This document shows, in pieces, positions 49,838-63,700 of a stretch of 64,000 bases of DNA (position 1 is the first letter of the stretch; each line of letters opens with the position of its first letter). This DNA comes from Sporobolomyces roseus (taxonomy: Eukaryota > Basidiomycota > Microbotryomycetes > Sporidiobolales > Sporidiobolaceae). The stretch covers positions 868,001 to 932,000 of the forward strand of contig JADILM010000003.1 in assembly GCA_016617785.1 (NCBI GenBank), given 5' to 3'. The notes under the pieces were generated by a model. It was not told the DNA's origin. It saw nothing but the letters and a program-made list of their open reading frames with translations, and did not search any database. A program made the translations under genes and the position numbers.

Positions 49838-50509
49838 GTTGAGTTGGTGTTGAGGCCAAGAAGGAGAAACGAGTCTAGTGGGGGTTTGAATTGAGTAAAG
49901 CTATAGAGCTAGTTGGATGTAGTGTAGTTGAAAGGTGTGCTGGTGCTCTGTTTTGATGAAAGAGCGAAAATGAAGTGAAGGGAGAAGAACAAGGAAGCAA
50001 AATGAAATCGAGTTGATAAGAAAGTTGGCCGCGGACAACTTCGTATAGAGTGAAACGAGCTAGCAGAATACACTGTGTTTATCCAATCAGTACACAATGA
50101 GCGAAATCGTCGTCGAGAAGCGATCAAGCGAGATCATCGTCGAATCGCTGATTCTGCGAAATCGATTTCTTCGTCGTCTCGGACAACTTTTCACAGCCGA
50201 CGACTCCTTCCCGTGCATCGACGGTGCGGCCAACATGAAGACAGTCTCATTCGAACCGCGAGGTTTAAACACGTCGAGAAAAGGGGTTTTCGTTTCGAAA
50301 ATTCGTCGCAACTTAAGTAGCCAGAAAAAACCCCGTTGCTCGTTCTTACCATTAGCACGAAGAGTCTTCCGACTCTCGGCGTCGATCAGTAGGTGAGGAG
50401 ACAGTCGGAGTTTAACGGAAAGAAGGGCAGTGAAATTCAATTCCATTGAAACTTGGCTTTCACCTTCAACCGCTCACCACGCCAGCAGCTGAGCACTGCA
50501 TCACTTCAC
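49838..50509. promoter_or_regulatory. Divergent promoter region of PYC and DCR2
   Basis: 672 bp between two start codons. Contains pyrimidine tracts and several TCGA-rich stretches but no element I can name. Confidence 0.4.
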
Positions 50510-53184
50510 ATGTCAACAACAAGGAAGTATATTCGACTAGGCGTCTTAGCAGGAGCGGCTTCAATAGGTTTCATCCTCGTTTCAAGGTTCGAACTCTCAC
50601 AGCCTCAAACACGACCAAAGGGGATCTCGTCGTTAGGGAATCAAGCTTGGCAAACTACTTTCGAGGCAGTCAAGTCAGGAGGAGTCTTAGAAGCAGCGAA
50701 GGAGGGGAACGAGACGAGTGGAGGCGTTTGGGATGAATTCGAGGATGAAGAGGACGATTCTGATTACTGGTACGCGTTTAATCACTTCGAGTGTTGGAGC
50801 GAAGAGCTAAGGAAGGCTCTTACAGGTCAATATCTTCAATTCGAGAAGGGTGGGATCCTCTCAGACCCGATTCAACTCCCTTTACCGAATTGGCACTCAA
50901 GACGTGTGTCCTTTCACCGGGAGTTTACGACATGTGCCAGCCTCTATCAAGTGCGCGAGAGGATCAGTTACGAGGGAAATGGGAGAGAATAGACAGGGAC
51001 ATTTCGAAGAAAGTCGGGATTTACTACCTCTACCTGTACGGGAGGAGGCTACTACCTGGATCTTCGTCGGACGTCATCACGAGCTTGAGGATATCAGAAG
51101 ACGACAAACCCGAATCGACTTGGACTTCGGTACCGGAATCTCTTCGAACGGGAGTTTGGCCTCGAATGCCCTCCCTCTACCTTCAATACGAGCTCACACC
51201 TCAAAGCGACATCCTCGCCGCTCGCAAGATGGACACAAAGGGAGATGCAGGGAGTCTGGAACCGATTACAGAGATTGACGTGATATACGGTGGAAACGAG
51301 ACGAAAGCTTTACCGGGTTATACGAAGCTTTCGCCGCCGGTGACTGGAGGATCAGACGATGATAGATCGATAGGAACTGGGTACGGAAAGAGTAAGAAAG
51401 GACCGAGGGTCGGATCAAATCTAGCTTATCGAAAGCAACAAGTCACTTCGCCCAAAACTCCAGTCCTTCGATTCTCGACTCAAGGAAACTTTACGATTCT
51501 TCAAGTTGCGGATCTACACTTCTCTGTCGGACCTGGAGAGTGTCGCGACATGGATCCACTTCGGGAGGAGGAGTGTCGTCGACTAGGAGCCGACGTCTAT
51601 TCAATCGCTTGGCTAGAAACCGCTCTCGACGAAGTCAAACCGGATCTCGTCGTCCTCACCGGGGATCAAATAAATGGGCAAGAGACTTCATGGGACGCTA
51701 GGAGTACCATGCTGAAGTGGGCACCTTTACTCTACGAACGAGGAGTCCCCTGGACGAGTATTTATGGTAATCATGATGGTGAGAAATCGACCGATTTGGA
51801 TCAGGAGAAACAGATGGGTAAGTCATCACTAGCGAACCTCTTTCTCGTTGACTGCATCAACTGATCAGACGCCTTCATGACAGATCTCATGCGCAAGCTA
51901 CCTTACTTCATCGGAGAAAGTGGACCAAAGAACGTCGATGGAACCGGGAATTACGTTCGATCGATCCGTGCCGCCGAGGAGGACGTCGTACTCTTCAACA
52001 TGTATTTCCTCGACTCTCACGCGAACGCAAAGAGCTCAAACCCGTTCAAGAAAGCTGGATACGATTTCCTCAAACCTAGCCAGTGAGTTCTCGTGCCTCG
52101 TGTAGTTCATCTCGAAAACAGCTGATTACGGCCATCCCCTATAGGATCAATTGGTTCCGTGGTCGTTCAGCTCAGATGAAACCGATTCTTCGACCCTACA
52201 CTCCCACATCTCCTTCTTCCTCCTCGTTCACTACAAAGAAACGTCCGACTCGACCTCGTCCCGGTTCTTCGAAGCTGACCTCAGAGGCTCCCCTCGCTCA
52301 CGTCGAGGAGCTCAAACGACGAGTCAAGAGACAAAGAACTGAGGAGGATGAAGCGACTTGGACTGCAGCTGCAGTAGAGGAATTGACGAAACTCGAGGAC
52401 GAAATGGTGGAGAAAGGGAGTGGAGGGTTCTCACCAGCGGTCAAACCTTACGACGAGTCGGAAGTTGTTGAAGTAGGAGGAGAAGATGCGAGTTACGGTT
52501 TGAGCGATGGAGGTTTAGCCGATCCAGCAAAGGCTCAAGATCTCGAACAATACCTCACTCCCACGATTCTCCCGTCTGGTCCGAACGCAACGAATCCAAT
52601 GACAGCGAAACCGAACGCCATGGTCTTCTTCCACATCCCTCTCATTCAAGCGTACACTTCTCCGATCGATGTCACCTCGGACGGTCGTCGGCTGTTACTC
52701 ATGGGAGAAAGGAGGGAGTTCGGAGGATCGAGTAAGACGGATGGAGGGTTCTGGGATCAAGCGATTCTAGCTCAAGGGGAATTGATCGCGGATGAGAAAG
52801 ATGCTGTTGTCGATGAATTCTGGGACGGAGAGCATTCGGTCCCTACTACTGGTAGACCCGAAGTCAAAGTACTCGCTCATGGTCATTGTCACAACAACTC
52901 CGTGAGCTTTCCTTTCTCTCGATGATTGTTTCCCTTGACTTCGTTGCTGACTCCTCTCCCCCTTTCGTTGTTTCGTTCAGGATTGCCGTCGAATCAAAGG
53001 AGTTTGGACCTGTTTCGGAGGAGGTGGAACCTATTCGGGTTACGGAAACTCTACGTTCCCTAGACGATTCAGAGTTTATCGATTGAGCGATTTTGGCGAG
53101 AAAATCGAAACTTGGCAAATACTCGACACGAAGGAGGTTATCAATCATGCGATTCTCGTCGGGGAAGGTTCGATGGAACAATGA
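50510..53184 (+). CDS. DCR2: Dcr2-type calcineurin-like metallophosphatase
   Basis: Exons 50510-50769, 50826-51817, 51884-52082, 52145-52901 and 52981-53184 give 803 residues. An N-terminal membrane anchor (LGVLAGAASIGFILVSRF) is followed by WDPLRPDSTPFTELALKTC, typical of Dcr2. The metallophosphoesterase motifs are complete: ILQVADLHFS (DxH), DLVVLTGDQ, SIYGNHDGEK (GNHD), FFHIPLIQAY and VLAHGHCHNND (GHxH, spliced). The C-terminus GVWTCFGGGGTYSGYG is also conserved. An insert of about 150 charged residues separates the nuclease-fold halves. Yeast Dcr2 is a dosage-dependent cell-cycle regulator that dephosphorylates Sic1 and Ire1. The ATG at 50510 is preferred because the frame upstream has no ATG. 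Confidence 0.9.
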
Positions 53185-53545
53185 CGTTGTTGATATGGAT
53201 TGGTACGAGTCGAGTTTATAGAATATCTTCGTTTGTCGTTTCGTTTGTAGTCGGAGTTAGTATCTCTCCTCCTCTTGTTGTGAATATTCCGTTCTCCTTG
53301 ATCTTTCCCGTTCCGTTGAGACTTGAGAGAAGAAGACAAATTCGCCAGCTTGTTCCCTCCGCAAGCTCGACCGCAACTCTCCCGCATAGAATGCTCCTTC
53401 TCTCGCCCTACTTCGACTCGCACGGCCTGATAAAGCCGATTTCTGATGATGATGAAAACAGCCTTTGCAGCATATGATTCACACCACCTCAAAAGTAGAG
53501 AAAGAAAGGGGGGGAATCAACAGAAAAGAAGAATCTCGAATCCGC
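53185..53545. other. Convergent intergenic region
   Basis: 361 bp with the 3' ends of DCR2 (plus) and RPL23 (minus). No gene seen. Confidence 0.6.
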
Positions 53546-54456
<911 letters not shown>

Positions 54457-55836
54457 TTTGTATTAAAGTAAAGGGGGAAGGGGGGGTTGAGAGGGGGGAA
54501 AGACTAGAACAAGAGGAGTACAGCGAGGATAGGTCAGCGATTTGAGATTCGAAGATGGGAATGTGAACTCAATGTAGTCCTCTCAGCCACCCTGAGCCCT
54601 ACTGAAATAGCCTGATCTACTCTATAGCGTTCTCTGATGTCTCTGTACATCTTTGAATCACCTAGCGAGCTGCCGTGCTTCCACTTGAACCAGTTCCTCA
54701 AATTTGCTTAAAAACCTCAAACTCTTTCTGTTCTGCTTGTGGATCGCTCTTGAGGTATTGAAGGAGTCTAAAGGTACCAACTGGTGTCTATAGGTGAAAG
54801 TCTTGACTTACAGAGCGGCGAGGAGATTCACAAAGAGGAAGACAAATTAACTTCAGCTTCTGCAAAACGCTCTCTCATCTTCTGACTTTACCATCTCAAC
54901 TCGATTCCACTCAGTTGGTTCGAAGACCAGCTATAGAACAGCTTCTACGGAATGCATTCACCTTTGCTTTGTTCCCTACCTTCTTTCTCTCGCACACCGA
55001 GCTGTTGAGCTGTCTCTTTCTCTTCTCTCAACGCCATCATCTTGAACAGTTCACTTCAAGCCAAGTCGCTCGTATAGCATTGCCTGACGGCGGGAGACGC
55101 CTCAAGAGCCGAGTAGAATTCGACTTTTTCTCGAATTTCTTCCTTTCGCAAGCTTTTCTCTCGATCTCTCTCGCTCCTCCATCTTCCTCAAGCTGAGGCT
55201 CCCTCGTTCGGTGTATTGTACAGTAACATAGAAGAGCCCGTTGCAACATGCACAGATCAACAGCGCGAAGTTTCAGGTGATCGCAGGAACCGAAGAGCCC
55301 GACCAAAACTTCGTTTCTCCTTGTCAGAGTCTCGTCGAACGACCTTCGATGCTCAGCGATCAGTGAACGATGAACTCTGCGACGGACGAAGGCCGCTCTG
55401 CCGCAAGGGAAGGACAAAGGATTGCATGAACGAGATGGCTTCGAAAGCGACCCGCCTTCTCCCTCAAAAAACCTCAAAGGCGAAACGATTCAATTGAAGG
55501 AGAGCAGCCATCCCTTCGCTATGGGTCTGATGCAATGTCGGCCCTCAATTGAATCATACAGGGAGCTTCGGTTTTAGGTTTCAATCTTGCCTTGTTCGGG
55601 CAGTCGCTAGGCTCCAATCTCCTGCGACTTGTTCTTTTCACTCTTCTCCCGCTTCACCTTACTCGTCCTTTTGTTCGACGACGACCAGCATCGACTTTGA
55701 TAACAACAACTCCAAGCTCTCTCACTCTCACCTGTCATCCAAATCAACCCTTCGCAAGCTCGCTCCCTCTGTCTCTCGCTCCCTCTTTCTAGAGCCGCCT
55801 CCACTCAACCAGTATCTCCAGTACCCGTAAGAGCGA
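54457..55836. other. Long gene-free interval between divergent genes
   Basis: 1380 bp between the RPL23 start and the Ser/Pro-rich protein start. It holds the RPL23 promoter and probably a long, perhaps spliced, leader of the plus-strand gene (CT-rich tracts around 54990-55030, 55120-55180 and 55620-55800). Open frames on both strands are mutually overlapping and show no recognisable motif. Confidence 0.45.
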
Positions 55837-57476
55837 ATGAACTCAATGGCTTCAAACTGGCGCTTCCCTCCTCCTTCGAACCTCCAGTACTCGGGACCCT
55901 CCTCCTCAGTCGGATTTGACAACCCCTCTCCCTTCGACAGTCTCCCTTACCCTTACCCTTCCGCCTCTTCCCCGTCTCCAACAACGTCACTAGGAGTACC
56001 ACCTCAGACCTTACCGAGCGCCGAAGGAATCCGACGAGCGAGAAGTTCAGGCTCTCTCGAGCGTTCTGTTCCGTCGACAGCGATCCACCACAATGGTTTC
56101 CAAACTTCCTGGTCTCCTAATTCACCGACCTCGACCACACCCACGACCTCGTCCTCTACCATAACGACTGCTCAAGATCCGAGATATTACGAATCATCTC
56201 AACAATCCTACGAGCCTTTTCGACGACCTTCGAGCACTTCACTTTACCCTCTTCCCTCTGAACCTCACTCGGCAAATACTCCTCCTCGACCGTATCATCG
56301 TCGCACCTCTTCTGCACAACCCGCCTTCTTCGCATCGTCGACGACATCCGGTTCTTCTCCTCCTCGACCCTTCACTCCATTGGACGGCATCGCATCCGCA
56401 TCATCAAGTCGTCGGCCATCAGCAGCAGCCGCCTACTCTTTCTCAACTCCCACTTCTCATCGAATGAAACCACAACCTTCCGCTGAAGAAGTCAGTCAGG
56501 TGAGCTTTTTCCTCTTCCTTACTTTGAACTTTCCCCGATGGTATACTGATCTCTCTCGCATTTTTGGTGCTCTCAGTTCCTTCGAGACATGTCCGACATG
56601 CTTGGACCTGACGCAATGGCAGCACTCTCTCCGACTTCCTCTCGTCCTTCTTACGGACTCCCTCAACTTTCAGCTTCGTCCCCTCCAACGACTCCCACTT
56701 CTCGTTCCCATATAGTCGAACCCTCTCGTCAGACCTACAACGTATCTGGAGTCTTACTATCCGAGGAAGAGTACCAACAATACACTCGTTCAACGGCGAA
56801 CTCGAACGTGAACTTGACAGACACTCGTCGTTATTCTCTTACGAAACCTTACCAACCTTTCCCTTCTTTCTCCTCTTCCTCTCACTCCTACGCCTCTCCA
56901 CCTCATCACCAATACTACACTCAACCATACTCACAAATCTCACCAAGCTGCGACCTATCTCGACCTAGATCCGCACCTCCTTCTCCTCTCGTCGATGCAT
57001 CCGGAGGTTCAGCTTCGTTCGTTCCTTACTACTCTCCCCCTCCTCAAGAACCATCCTTCATTTCCTCTTCATCCTCTTACCTCCGTCGACGGGGCTCTTC
57101 TGTAGATGCGATGGTCCCTCGAACTTTCATTTCAACTCCCCAAACAAATCCTTCTTACGGTTACGCTTCCTACCCTACCTCTGTCCTCTCCAATCAACCC
57201 GTAGGCTACCCTCCTCCCTACTTTCCTGATACTCCTGTGCGACTCGCCCCAAGTACGCCAACGAGTGAACCGAGGAGGAGAATCAGGAAGACAGCGGCGC
57301 AGGGAAAGAAACCGGGAGTGGTAAATTTCGTTAATTTCTCACCGAGTGATAGTAAAGTGTTGTTGAGTGGGGTTGCACCGAGTGGGAGCTCGAAGAAGAG
57401 AGGGAGGACAGAGACGAACGAGGTTGAGGAGGGATTGGGAGAGTCCAGTGCGAAATCGGCGAAGAGGAAAGCTTGA
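55837..57476 (+). CDS. Ser/Pro/Tyr-rich putative nuclear regulator
   Basis: Exons 55837-56499 and 56577-57476 give 520 residues. Almost all of it is low-complexity Ser, Pro, Tyr and Thr sequence with many Tyr-containing patches. Around the intron is a short helix EEVSQFLRDMSDMLGPDAM. The C-terminal ~80 residues are different: a basic RRRIRKTAAQGKK, then VVNFVNFSPSDSKVLLSGVA and PSGSSKKRGR, ending in a bipartite-like KSAKRKA. The conserved-looking block suggests a fungal regulator recognised by its C-terminal motif, but I cannot name it. The alternative start ATG at 55846 would remove three residues. Confidence 0.75.
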
Positions 57477-57679
57477 ATAATACTATGCATCTTGTGAATA
57501 GCAATATATGTTGTCGAATTCTTCGTGATACGCTAGAACACAGACCCCGGCGCGAGACTTTGAGAGAGCGATTTGTAAGTTGCGAACCTGCGAACTTGCG
57601 AAATTTCACATCAAGTTGAGCGAGGTGGGCTTCTTCTCGCCTTTCACACTCACTTTCTCGTCTCAACTTCGCACTCACC

Positions 57680-59336
57680 ATGGAGATTGATCCACCCTCA
57701 AACTCTGACGCGCCATTAGAAGCTGCTCAAGGTTCTCTCTCAACTGTCCCCACTTCTACCATTGAACCCTCCTCATCAAGTTCGAACTCTCTCGCTATGG
57801 ACTTACCTCAAGAGCTAGTCTATTCGTTGGTCATGAAGTGGAGAGGTACTGCCTATGAGCTAAGCGTAGCAGAGACTGACACCGTCGTACGTTTCGTTGA
57901 ACCTCTCCTATTCTCTCCTATCCTCTCCTAGCCTCATGACTCACGACAAATCGCTGATCGATAGGGCGACCTGAAAGCTATTCTATTCTCCTTGACTGGT
58001 GTCCCACCAGATCGTATGAAGCTCGTAGGGTTGATCAAAGGGAAACTACCTGGAGATGAGGAGGAAGTCAAGCTGATTCTAGGGACAGGATCATCAGGAG
58101 GCAAGAAGAAAGAGTTCATGATGATTGGTACACCGGAGGGAGAGGAGCACAAGAGTGTAGGGCCGATCAATACGGGGGAAGAAGCCGATTTGGATTATTC
58201 TGCAGCGACGACAGAGGCGTTCAAGAAAGCTCAGATGGCGATGCAGTCGGTCAGGAACAGGAGGAAGTTGAAGGAGACTGCGGAGGCATTGAAGATTGAT
58301 CAGATGATGAGCCCAAGGGAAGGGAAGAAATTGTTAGGTGAGTTGCGAAAACTTTGCGATCACTCGCCTAGCTCGACTGATCGTGACGTGATCTCCGACT
58401 ACAGTTCTCGATCTCGACGGCTGTATCCTCGACACCTCCCTATGGAAAGAACCAAATTTCTCTACACAGTGCGTGAAGTTTCAGGATTCAGCTCATTCCT
58501 TCGCAATTAACGCTGATTCGGTGCCTTCCTCGCACAGAATGTTTATGCGACCGTACCTACACGACTTCCTTCGACTTATTTCACCTTACTACGACATCGT
58601 TATCTGGTCTCAAACGTCGTGGAGATGGCTTGAGCAAAAACTCGTTGAATTAGATGTACGTCCTGTCCCGCTTCTGCACCTTTCCTCGCAAGGAATGGGA
58701 CTAAGGCGTTTGATTCACGGTACAGGTAATTGGTCCATCGAAACGAGGTGACTATCCAGTGAGTTCCCCTCTCTCAATACGTTTCGCTCGTGCTCCAATT
58801 CTGAAGCCTTTTCAACTAGGTTATCACGACTATCGATCGCTCTCCAATGTTCTCGGTCTACTCTGAGCGTAAGAACGAAGTGTTTAGACATGAAGTCAAG
58901 GCCTTAGGGATTATCTGGTCCAAATTCCCGAATCACTACTCGGCTGCGAACACTCTACACGTCGACGATCTAGGTCGTAACTTCGCGATGAACCCCAAGA
59001 ATGGAATTAAAGTACATGCCTATCGTGACGCACTCTCCCGTGACAACGTTTCATCCGACATCGAGTTACTCTACGTAGCCAGGCAAGACTTCCCACTCTC
59101 TCCTCACATTTCCTTCTCTCGAGCTGACGCAGAGGATGAGGTCGTGAGATAGGTACTTGCTTCAAATGGTTGGAATCTCAGATGTTACAACGCAAGATCA
59201 TTCGCGATTCAGGAAGTGCAAATTACCATTACCCCCGAACGTCGAAGATCCACTCAAATTGGCTCCGCAACGACAACCTCAACCTCCTCCTCCGACTCAA
59301 CAACAACAAGATCCCCCTCCTCCTGCTACTCAATAG
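57680..59336 (+). CDS. UBLCP1: UBLCP1-like ubiquitin-like domain FCP/HAD phosphatase
   Basis: Exons 57680-57886, 57965-58337, 58405-58468, 58538-58655, 58726-58758, 58820-59082 and 59153-59336 give 413 residues. A ubiquitin-like domain (about residues 46-130, LVMKWRGTAYELSV, GDLKAILFSLTGVPPDRMKL, then VKLILGTG) precedes the FCP1-type phosphatase: VLDLDGCILDTSLW with the catalytic Asp-x-Asp near 196, MRPYLHDFLRLISPYYDIVI, WSQTSWRWLEQKL and HVDDLGRNFAMNPKNGIKV. UBLCP1 dephosphorylates the 26S proteasome in the nucleus. The last intron appears to start with GC instead of GT (GCAAGA..ATAG); this is the only choice that leads into the conserved-looking RYLLQMVG frame. The C-terminus is Pro/Gln-rich. 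Confidence 0.88.
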
Positions 59337-59776
59337 TAGGAATCACTCGCAAACACTAGTATACCCCTCGCGTCGTTAAGTTGATATCATAGCCACTCTC
59401 TTCTCTCCTTCCTTGTGCTTCACCGTCACTCCCTCTGTTATCTGTTCGTTCGTTCTAGAGTTTTCGTCGTTTTCGTCTCTTGCAGAAGAGAACACGTTTT
59501 TTCGTCGTTCCTTGCAGCAATAGATTCTTTCTCGTTTCCGCGTCTCTCTCGTTCGCTCTGGAATGCACCATGAATCGTGAGACTGCTCCGAGGGTTCTGA
59601 GTAATGATGTGGTGAATTTCGACTGTAGCAAAGTAAGGACAGGTTTTCGAATGAAAGCACTACGAGTAGGCGAATGTCGTCAACGGCACAAAGGAGAAGG
59701 AGGAAGGAAAGAAAGAAAGGATGCGAGAACGAAAGAGAGGAGGGAGGCAAGAGGGAGGGGTGAAAGTTGAAACTGT
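59337..59776. other. Convergent intergenic region
   Basis: 440 bp with the 3' ends of the phosphatase and PIN1 genes and purine-rich tracts. No gene seen. Confidence 0.55.
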
Positions 59777-60606
59777 TCAGGCTTGACGAAGGATTACGTG
59801 AACACCCGAATCGGTCGAGACTAGTAAAGAACAACTAGGTCAGTCCATGTGGTGCGGAGGATAAGAGGATAAGGGGAAGATTGGGCAGGACTCAACTGAT
59901 TTCACTCATTTCACCAACTTTGAGAGAGAATGCGGCATCTTCGAAAGGTTTCTGCATTTGATTACGACCAAAGTAGCCTACTCTCAAAGCAAACCATCAG
60001 TCTGGATTTTCACACGACGGGAGGGAATGAAAGTGGAGAAACTGACCTAGATCACCACCATCCCTCGCACTCGAACAATCACTTTCAGTCCTCGCCAAAT
60101 CTGCAAACGCTTTCGGCAAATCTTGCTGATCCTTGATCTTGTCTACATGACCCTTCAAGATCTCTACCGCATCTTCCTTTGATCTCGTAATGTTTTGTTC
60201 TTTCCAACTTGAAGGTCTCCTCGAACCTGAATGTTTGACCAATAAATGACTCGCTCGAACTTTGTTCGTTCCTCCTTTCTCTTCTGATTTTGAACCAGAG
60301 GAAGAAGAAGAGCCTTGAAGGTATTGAGCACCGGGGAGTCGGGAGAGGTCAGAGTCTGCGAGGGAGGGGGGAACTTCCCAGAGTGATTCTTGAGAAGAAG
60401 GGTTGTAGAAGTAGGCTCGCTTGCGTGAGTTGCTGAAACGGATCTCTGTGGCTCGGTAAGAGGTAGTCAGCTTGGAGTAGGGAGAAGCGAGAGGGGAGTT
60501 AGGAGATTGTGACTTTACCCCACGATGAATTCTGACAAGGGGAGGAAGAAGGAGGTTAGCTCGCGATCTAGTGAGAGAATCATATGAGTGTACTCACGTC
60601 TGACAT
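59777..60606 (-). CDS. ESS1: Pin1/Ess1 peptidyl-prolyl isomerase
   Basis: Exons (minus) 60606-60598 (9 nt), 60531-60519 (13 nt), 60445-60047, 59977-59897 and 59820-59777 give 181 residues. The first two tiny exons encode MSDNSSW and join to the WW domain [23 protein letters not shown] Ser/Gly linker leads to the parvulin domain: [19 protein letters not shown], the [20 protein letters not shown] active site and [19 protein letters not shown], ending [11 protein letters not shown]. Ess1 isomerises phospho-Ser/Thr-Pro bonds, mainly in the RNA polymerase II C-terminal domain. The residues upstream of the first WW tryptophan are fewer than usual (normally LPxGW). Confidence 0.95.
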
Positions 60607-60736
60607 GTTGTTCGAGTTGATCTAGTCTGTGTAGGAGTGAGAGAAAGGAGAGCAAAAGGGATTCATTCATCAACTTTGAACCTCGATCAATCACTCTCAA
60701 TTCGGATCAAGCAGGAGAGTAGGAGGGATAAGGGCG
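60607..60736. promoter_or_regulatory. Bidirectional promoter of ESS1 and the Med25-like gene
   Basis: 130 bp between divergent start codons. No TATA box seen. Confidence 0.45.
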
Positions 60737-63700
60737 ATGGCTAAACCTAGTCCAAGTAACTCAAGTCCAACCAACAAGAATCTAGTCCCGGTCGCGATCG
60801 TTTCTTGTTGTACTTCAGAGATCCTCCTTCCTTACGCTCAACAGATCATACAGTGAGTCTGCAATCTCTACTTAATGTACTAGACCATGCACTGACACGC
60901 TCGATGACTTAGATCACTACAAGCATTACATCCTCAAACTCAGGTACGAAATTTCCTCTCTCTCTCTCACTTTCTCTTCTCTCCTAACCCACCGATTCAA
61001 ACATACAGCTCGTGATCACATGTATAACTCCAACCTCTCATTCAATTCCGATCAACCCTTTCCTCCCACCTCAACAATTCCTATCCTCTCTCCCTTCTTT
61101 CGTCAGACGCCCCACCCGTCCCGCTTCAACCCTCTGGCAATCATCGACTGGAATGCTCAAGGCGATCAGATTGGCGAGGAGGAGATTGGTCGAGGGACCT
61201 TTGGCGGGTGCGGGAGGAGAGGGAAGAGCTCAGTTACCGAAATATGTGGTGGTCGTTTCGGGAACGGATGTCGAGAATCAGGGAGGTGAAGAGGTGTGCT
61301 GGGAGGATGAGGAGAACGAGGGGGATTGGGAAACCCTTGCTACGAACTTTACAAAGGTGAGTCGCTCTTTCTCTGTGATCGACTCGGAAAAAAGAACCGA
61401 TCGGGAAACGAGGCTTCGCAGGGTAATCATTGCACGACGCTCTTCTCACTCATCTCGCTCGGATCAACACCGAACCTCGAGTCGTTCTGGAAAGAGGTAA
61501 GACGCGCTCAGCCTTCTCGAGACCTCGCTGCAACTAACGCTATTTGATCCCTCTATAGTCCTCTGGTCGATTCCCTCCTCATCTCATCTACAATTCCACC
61601 GCTTCGACTATACCATCTGGTTTCTCATTTCCTCTCGTCGCACCGTCGCACGCTTGTTTCCTCATCGGTTTCTACAATGCGAATCGACCATCTCAAGCTC
61701 TACCTCCCTCGAATGGCGCTGCTACAGCTAGTCCGCAATCGCAGCCGATCAGCGCATCGACACCGAACTCGACCACGACAAACGCGAATGCGAAGAGACC
61801 TGCACCCGCAAGTCCGGTAATCAACAACAATCAAGCCAAGAAATCGAAACCGAATCCATCTTCTACTTCTTCGACGACTCCTGCACTCCCTGCAAACTCT
61901 CCTCCAAATCCAGCTGGAGCGTTTCTTACCGGTAATCGTATTCAACAGCAGCCAACCCCACCGAATTCGACTCGACCCACGAATTCGACCGCTCCTCCTT
62001 CGATCAATCAATCTCCTCTCCAACAACGGAACGGTTCACCTTCGATGCCACCAGCTCTACCTTCCTCCTTCACGAACGAGTCCTTACATCGTTACATCGA
62101 GGAAATGAAAGCTGTCGCAGCAAGAACCGGTCAACCTCCTCCCTCTGCTCAAGATATCCAGAATGCCGCTATGGCAGCTTACCAAAATGCACAACGTTCC
62201 GCTTCCGGTTCTTCACTCTCCCTTCAAACTCCTCGATCGAATGGAGGAGGTACGAACCTTCCAACTCCGACGAGTGCACAGAATTTCCCGAGGGAGATCA
62301 GTCAGTTGACTCCTCAACAGATTCAAGCACTACCGAGTATACCGCCGGAGATGAAGGTCAAGATTGAGGCGCATTTGGAGTTGATTAGGAACAAGGTCAA
62401 GACTGGAATGATGGCGGAAGATGAAGGGCAGAGACAGGTTAAAAGGTTACAGGATCTGGCTAATCAGTAAGTACTTCCACTCCCTACCTGTTCGTGAACG
62501 AGGGAAGCTGATAGAGCGAGGGACTTTCTTACAGTCAACGATTGAAGATGCATCAACACGAACTGGCGAAACAACAACAAGTTCAAAATCAGAACCAGTC
62601 GCAACAACAGCAACCTTCAGGATTAGGATTGAACATTTCACCTCAACTCGCACATTCTCGTCAACCTTCTTCCACTCCCTCGCAACCTCAGCAACAGCAG
62701 CAGAATCCTCAGCAGTATCAGAATCAGAATCAACCGCAACCTCCTCAACCAAAAAGACAAGATTCTTTACCCAACAAACCGATTTGGAGAGGTGCGATCT
62801 CTTGGGCATTGACGGAAGCTTCGGGAGCTAGGAAAGAGTTTACGATTTATTGTGAAGCTGCACCAATGCAATCTTCCGCTGCACGAGAACTGTACGTCCT
62901 TCCTCTCACTCTCACCCTCCTCGCCCCGAGCTGACTTCTCTCACACTATGGTTGTGTAGAGCGGAAGTACAACTCCCAGCGACGTTCCGAATCAATTCTT
63001 TATCTCAATTGAAAATGCCCGTCTTGCAAGAACTCGCTTCGAAACATACTCTGCCAGCAATCAGTCTCACTCCTTTATCAAACTCGGTGTTGCCTCCGGA
63101 GTTGGTCGAGAAACAGAAACAGAATGGACATAACAACGAAGCGTTGTATACAATGTTTGCTCAATCTATTGAACATCGCTCGAATGTGCGTTCACTTCTC
63201 TCCCTCGATCTTTCGACTATCAAGCTGAACTGATGCAGAAGTTGAATTGCTCACAGTGCGGGATTGTTCGATTCTCTGGATCTCCGAATGGACTCGTATT
63301 AGTAGCAGTTCCTAATCAAAACAAGCTCCTCGCGATCGTCTTCGCCAAGATTCCTTTACCGCCCGAATGGGCTCAATCTTCCTCCTCCACCACCAGCTCT
63401 TCCAACCCCCAAACTCAATCTCAGCAACACAGTCGAACCTCGACCTCCCAATCTCAAGCTCCTCAACGTCCACCGAGTTCTCAATCCCTCGCACCACCTC
63501 CCCAACAACAATCGGGAATGTTTTCTTCTCCCGCCTCCTACCCTCTCTCTTTACCTCCGAATCAACCCCCTCCTCATTCCCCTTACCTCGCCCAACCTTT
63601 CGCAGGTGCGAATCAGAATCAACCCTACCCTCAGCAACAGCACTTCAATAATTACGCTCAACCTCCCCCTCAGCAAATTCAACAGCAACAGAATCAAGCG

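Noticed and set aside
55037..55497. 146-residue minus and 93-residue plus frames upstream of the Ser/Pro-rich gene
   Set aside because: Mutually overlapping shadows with no recognisable motif.
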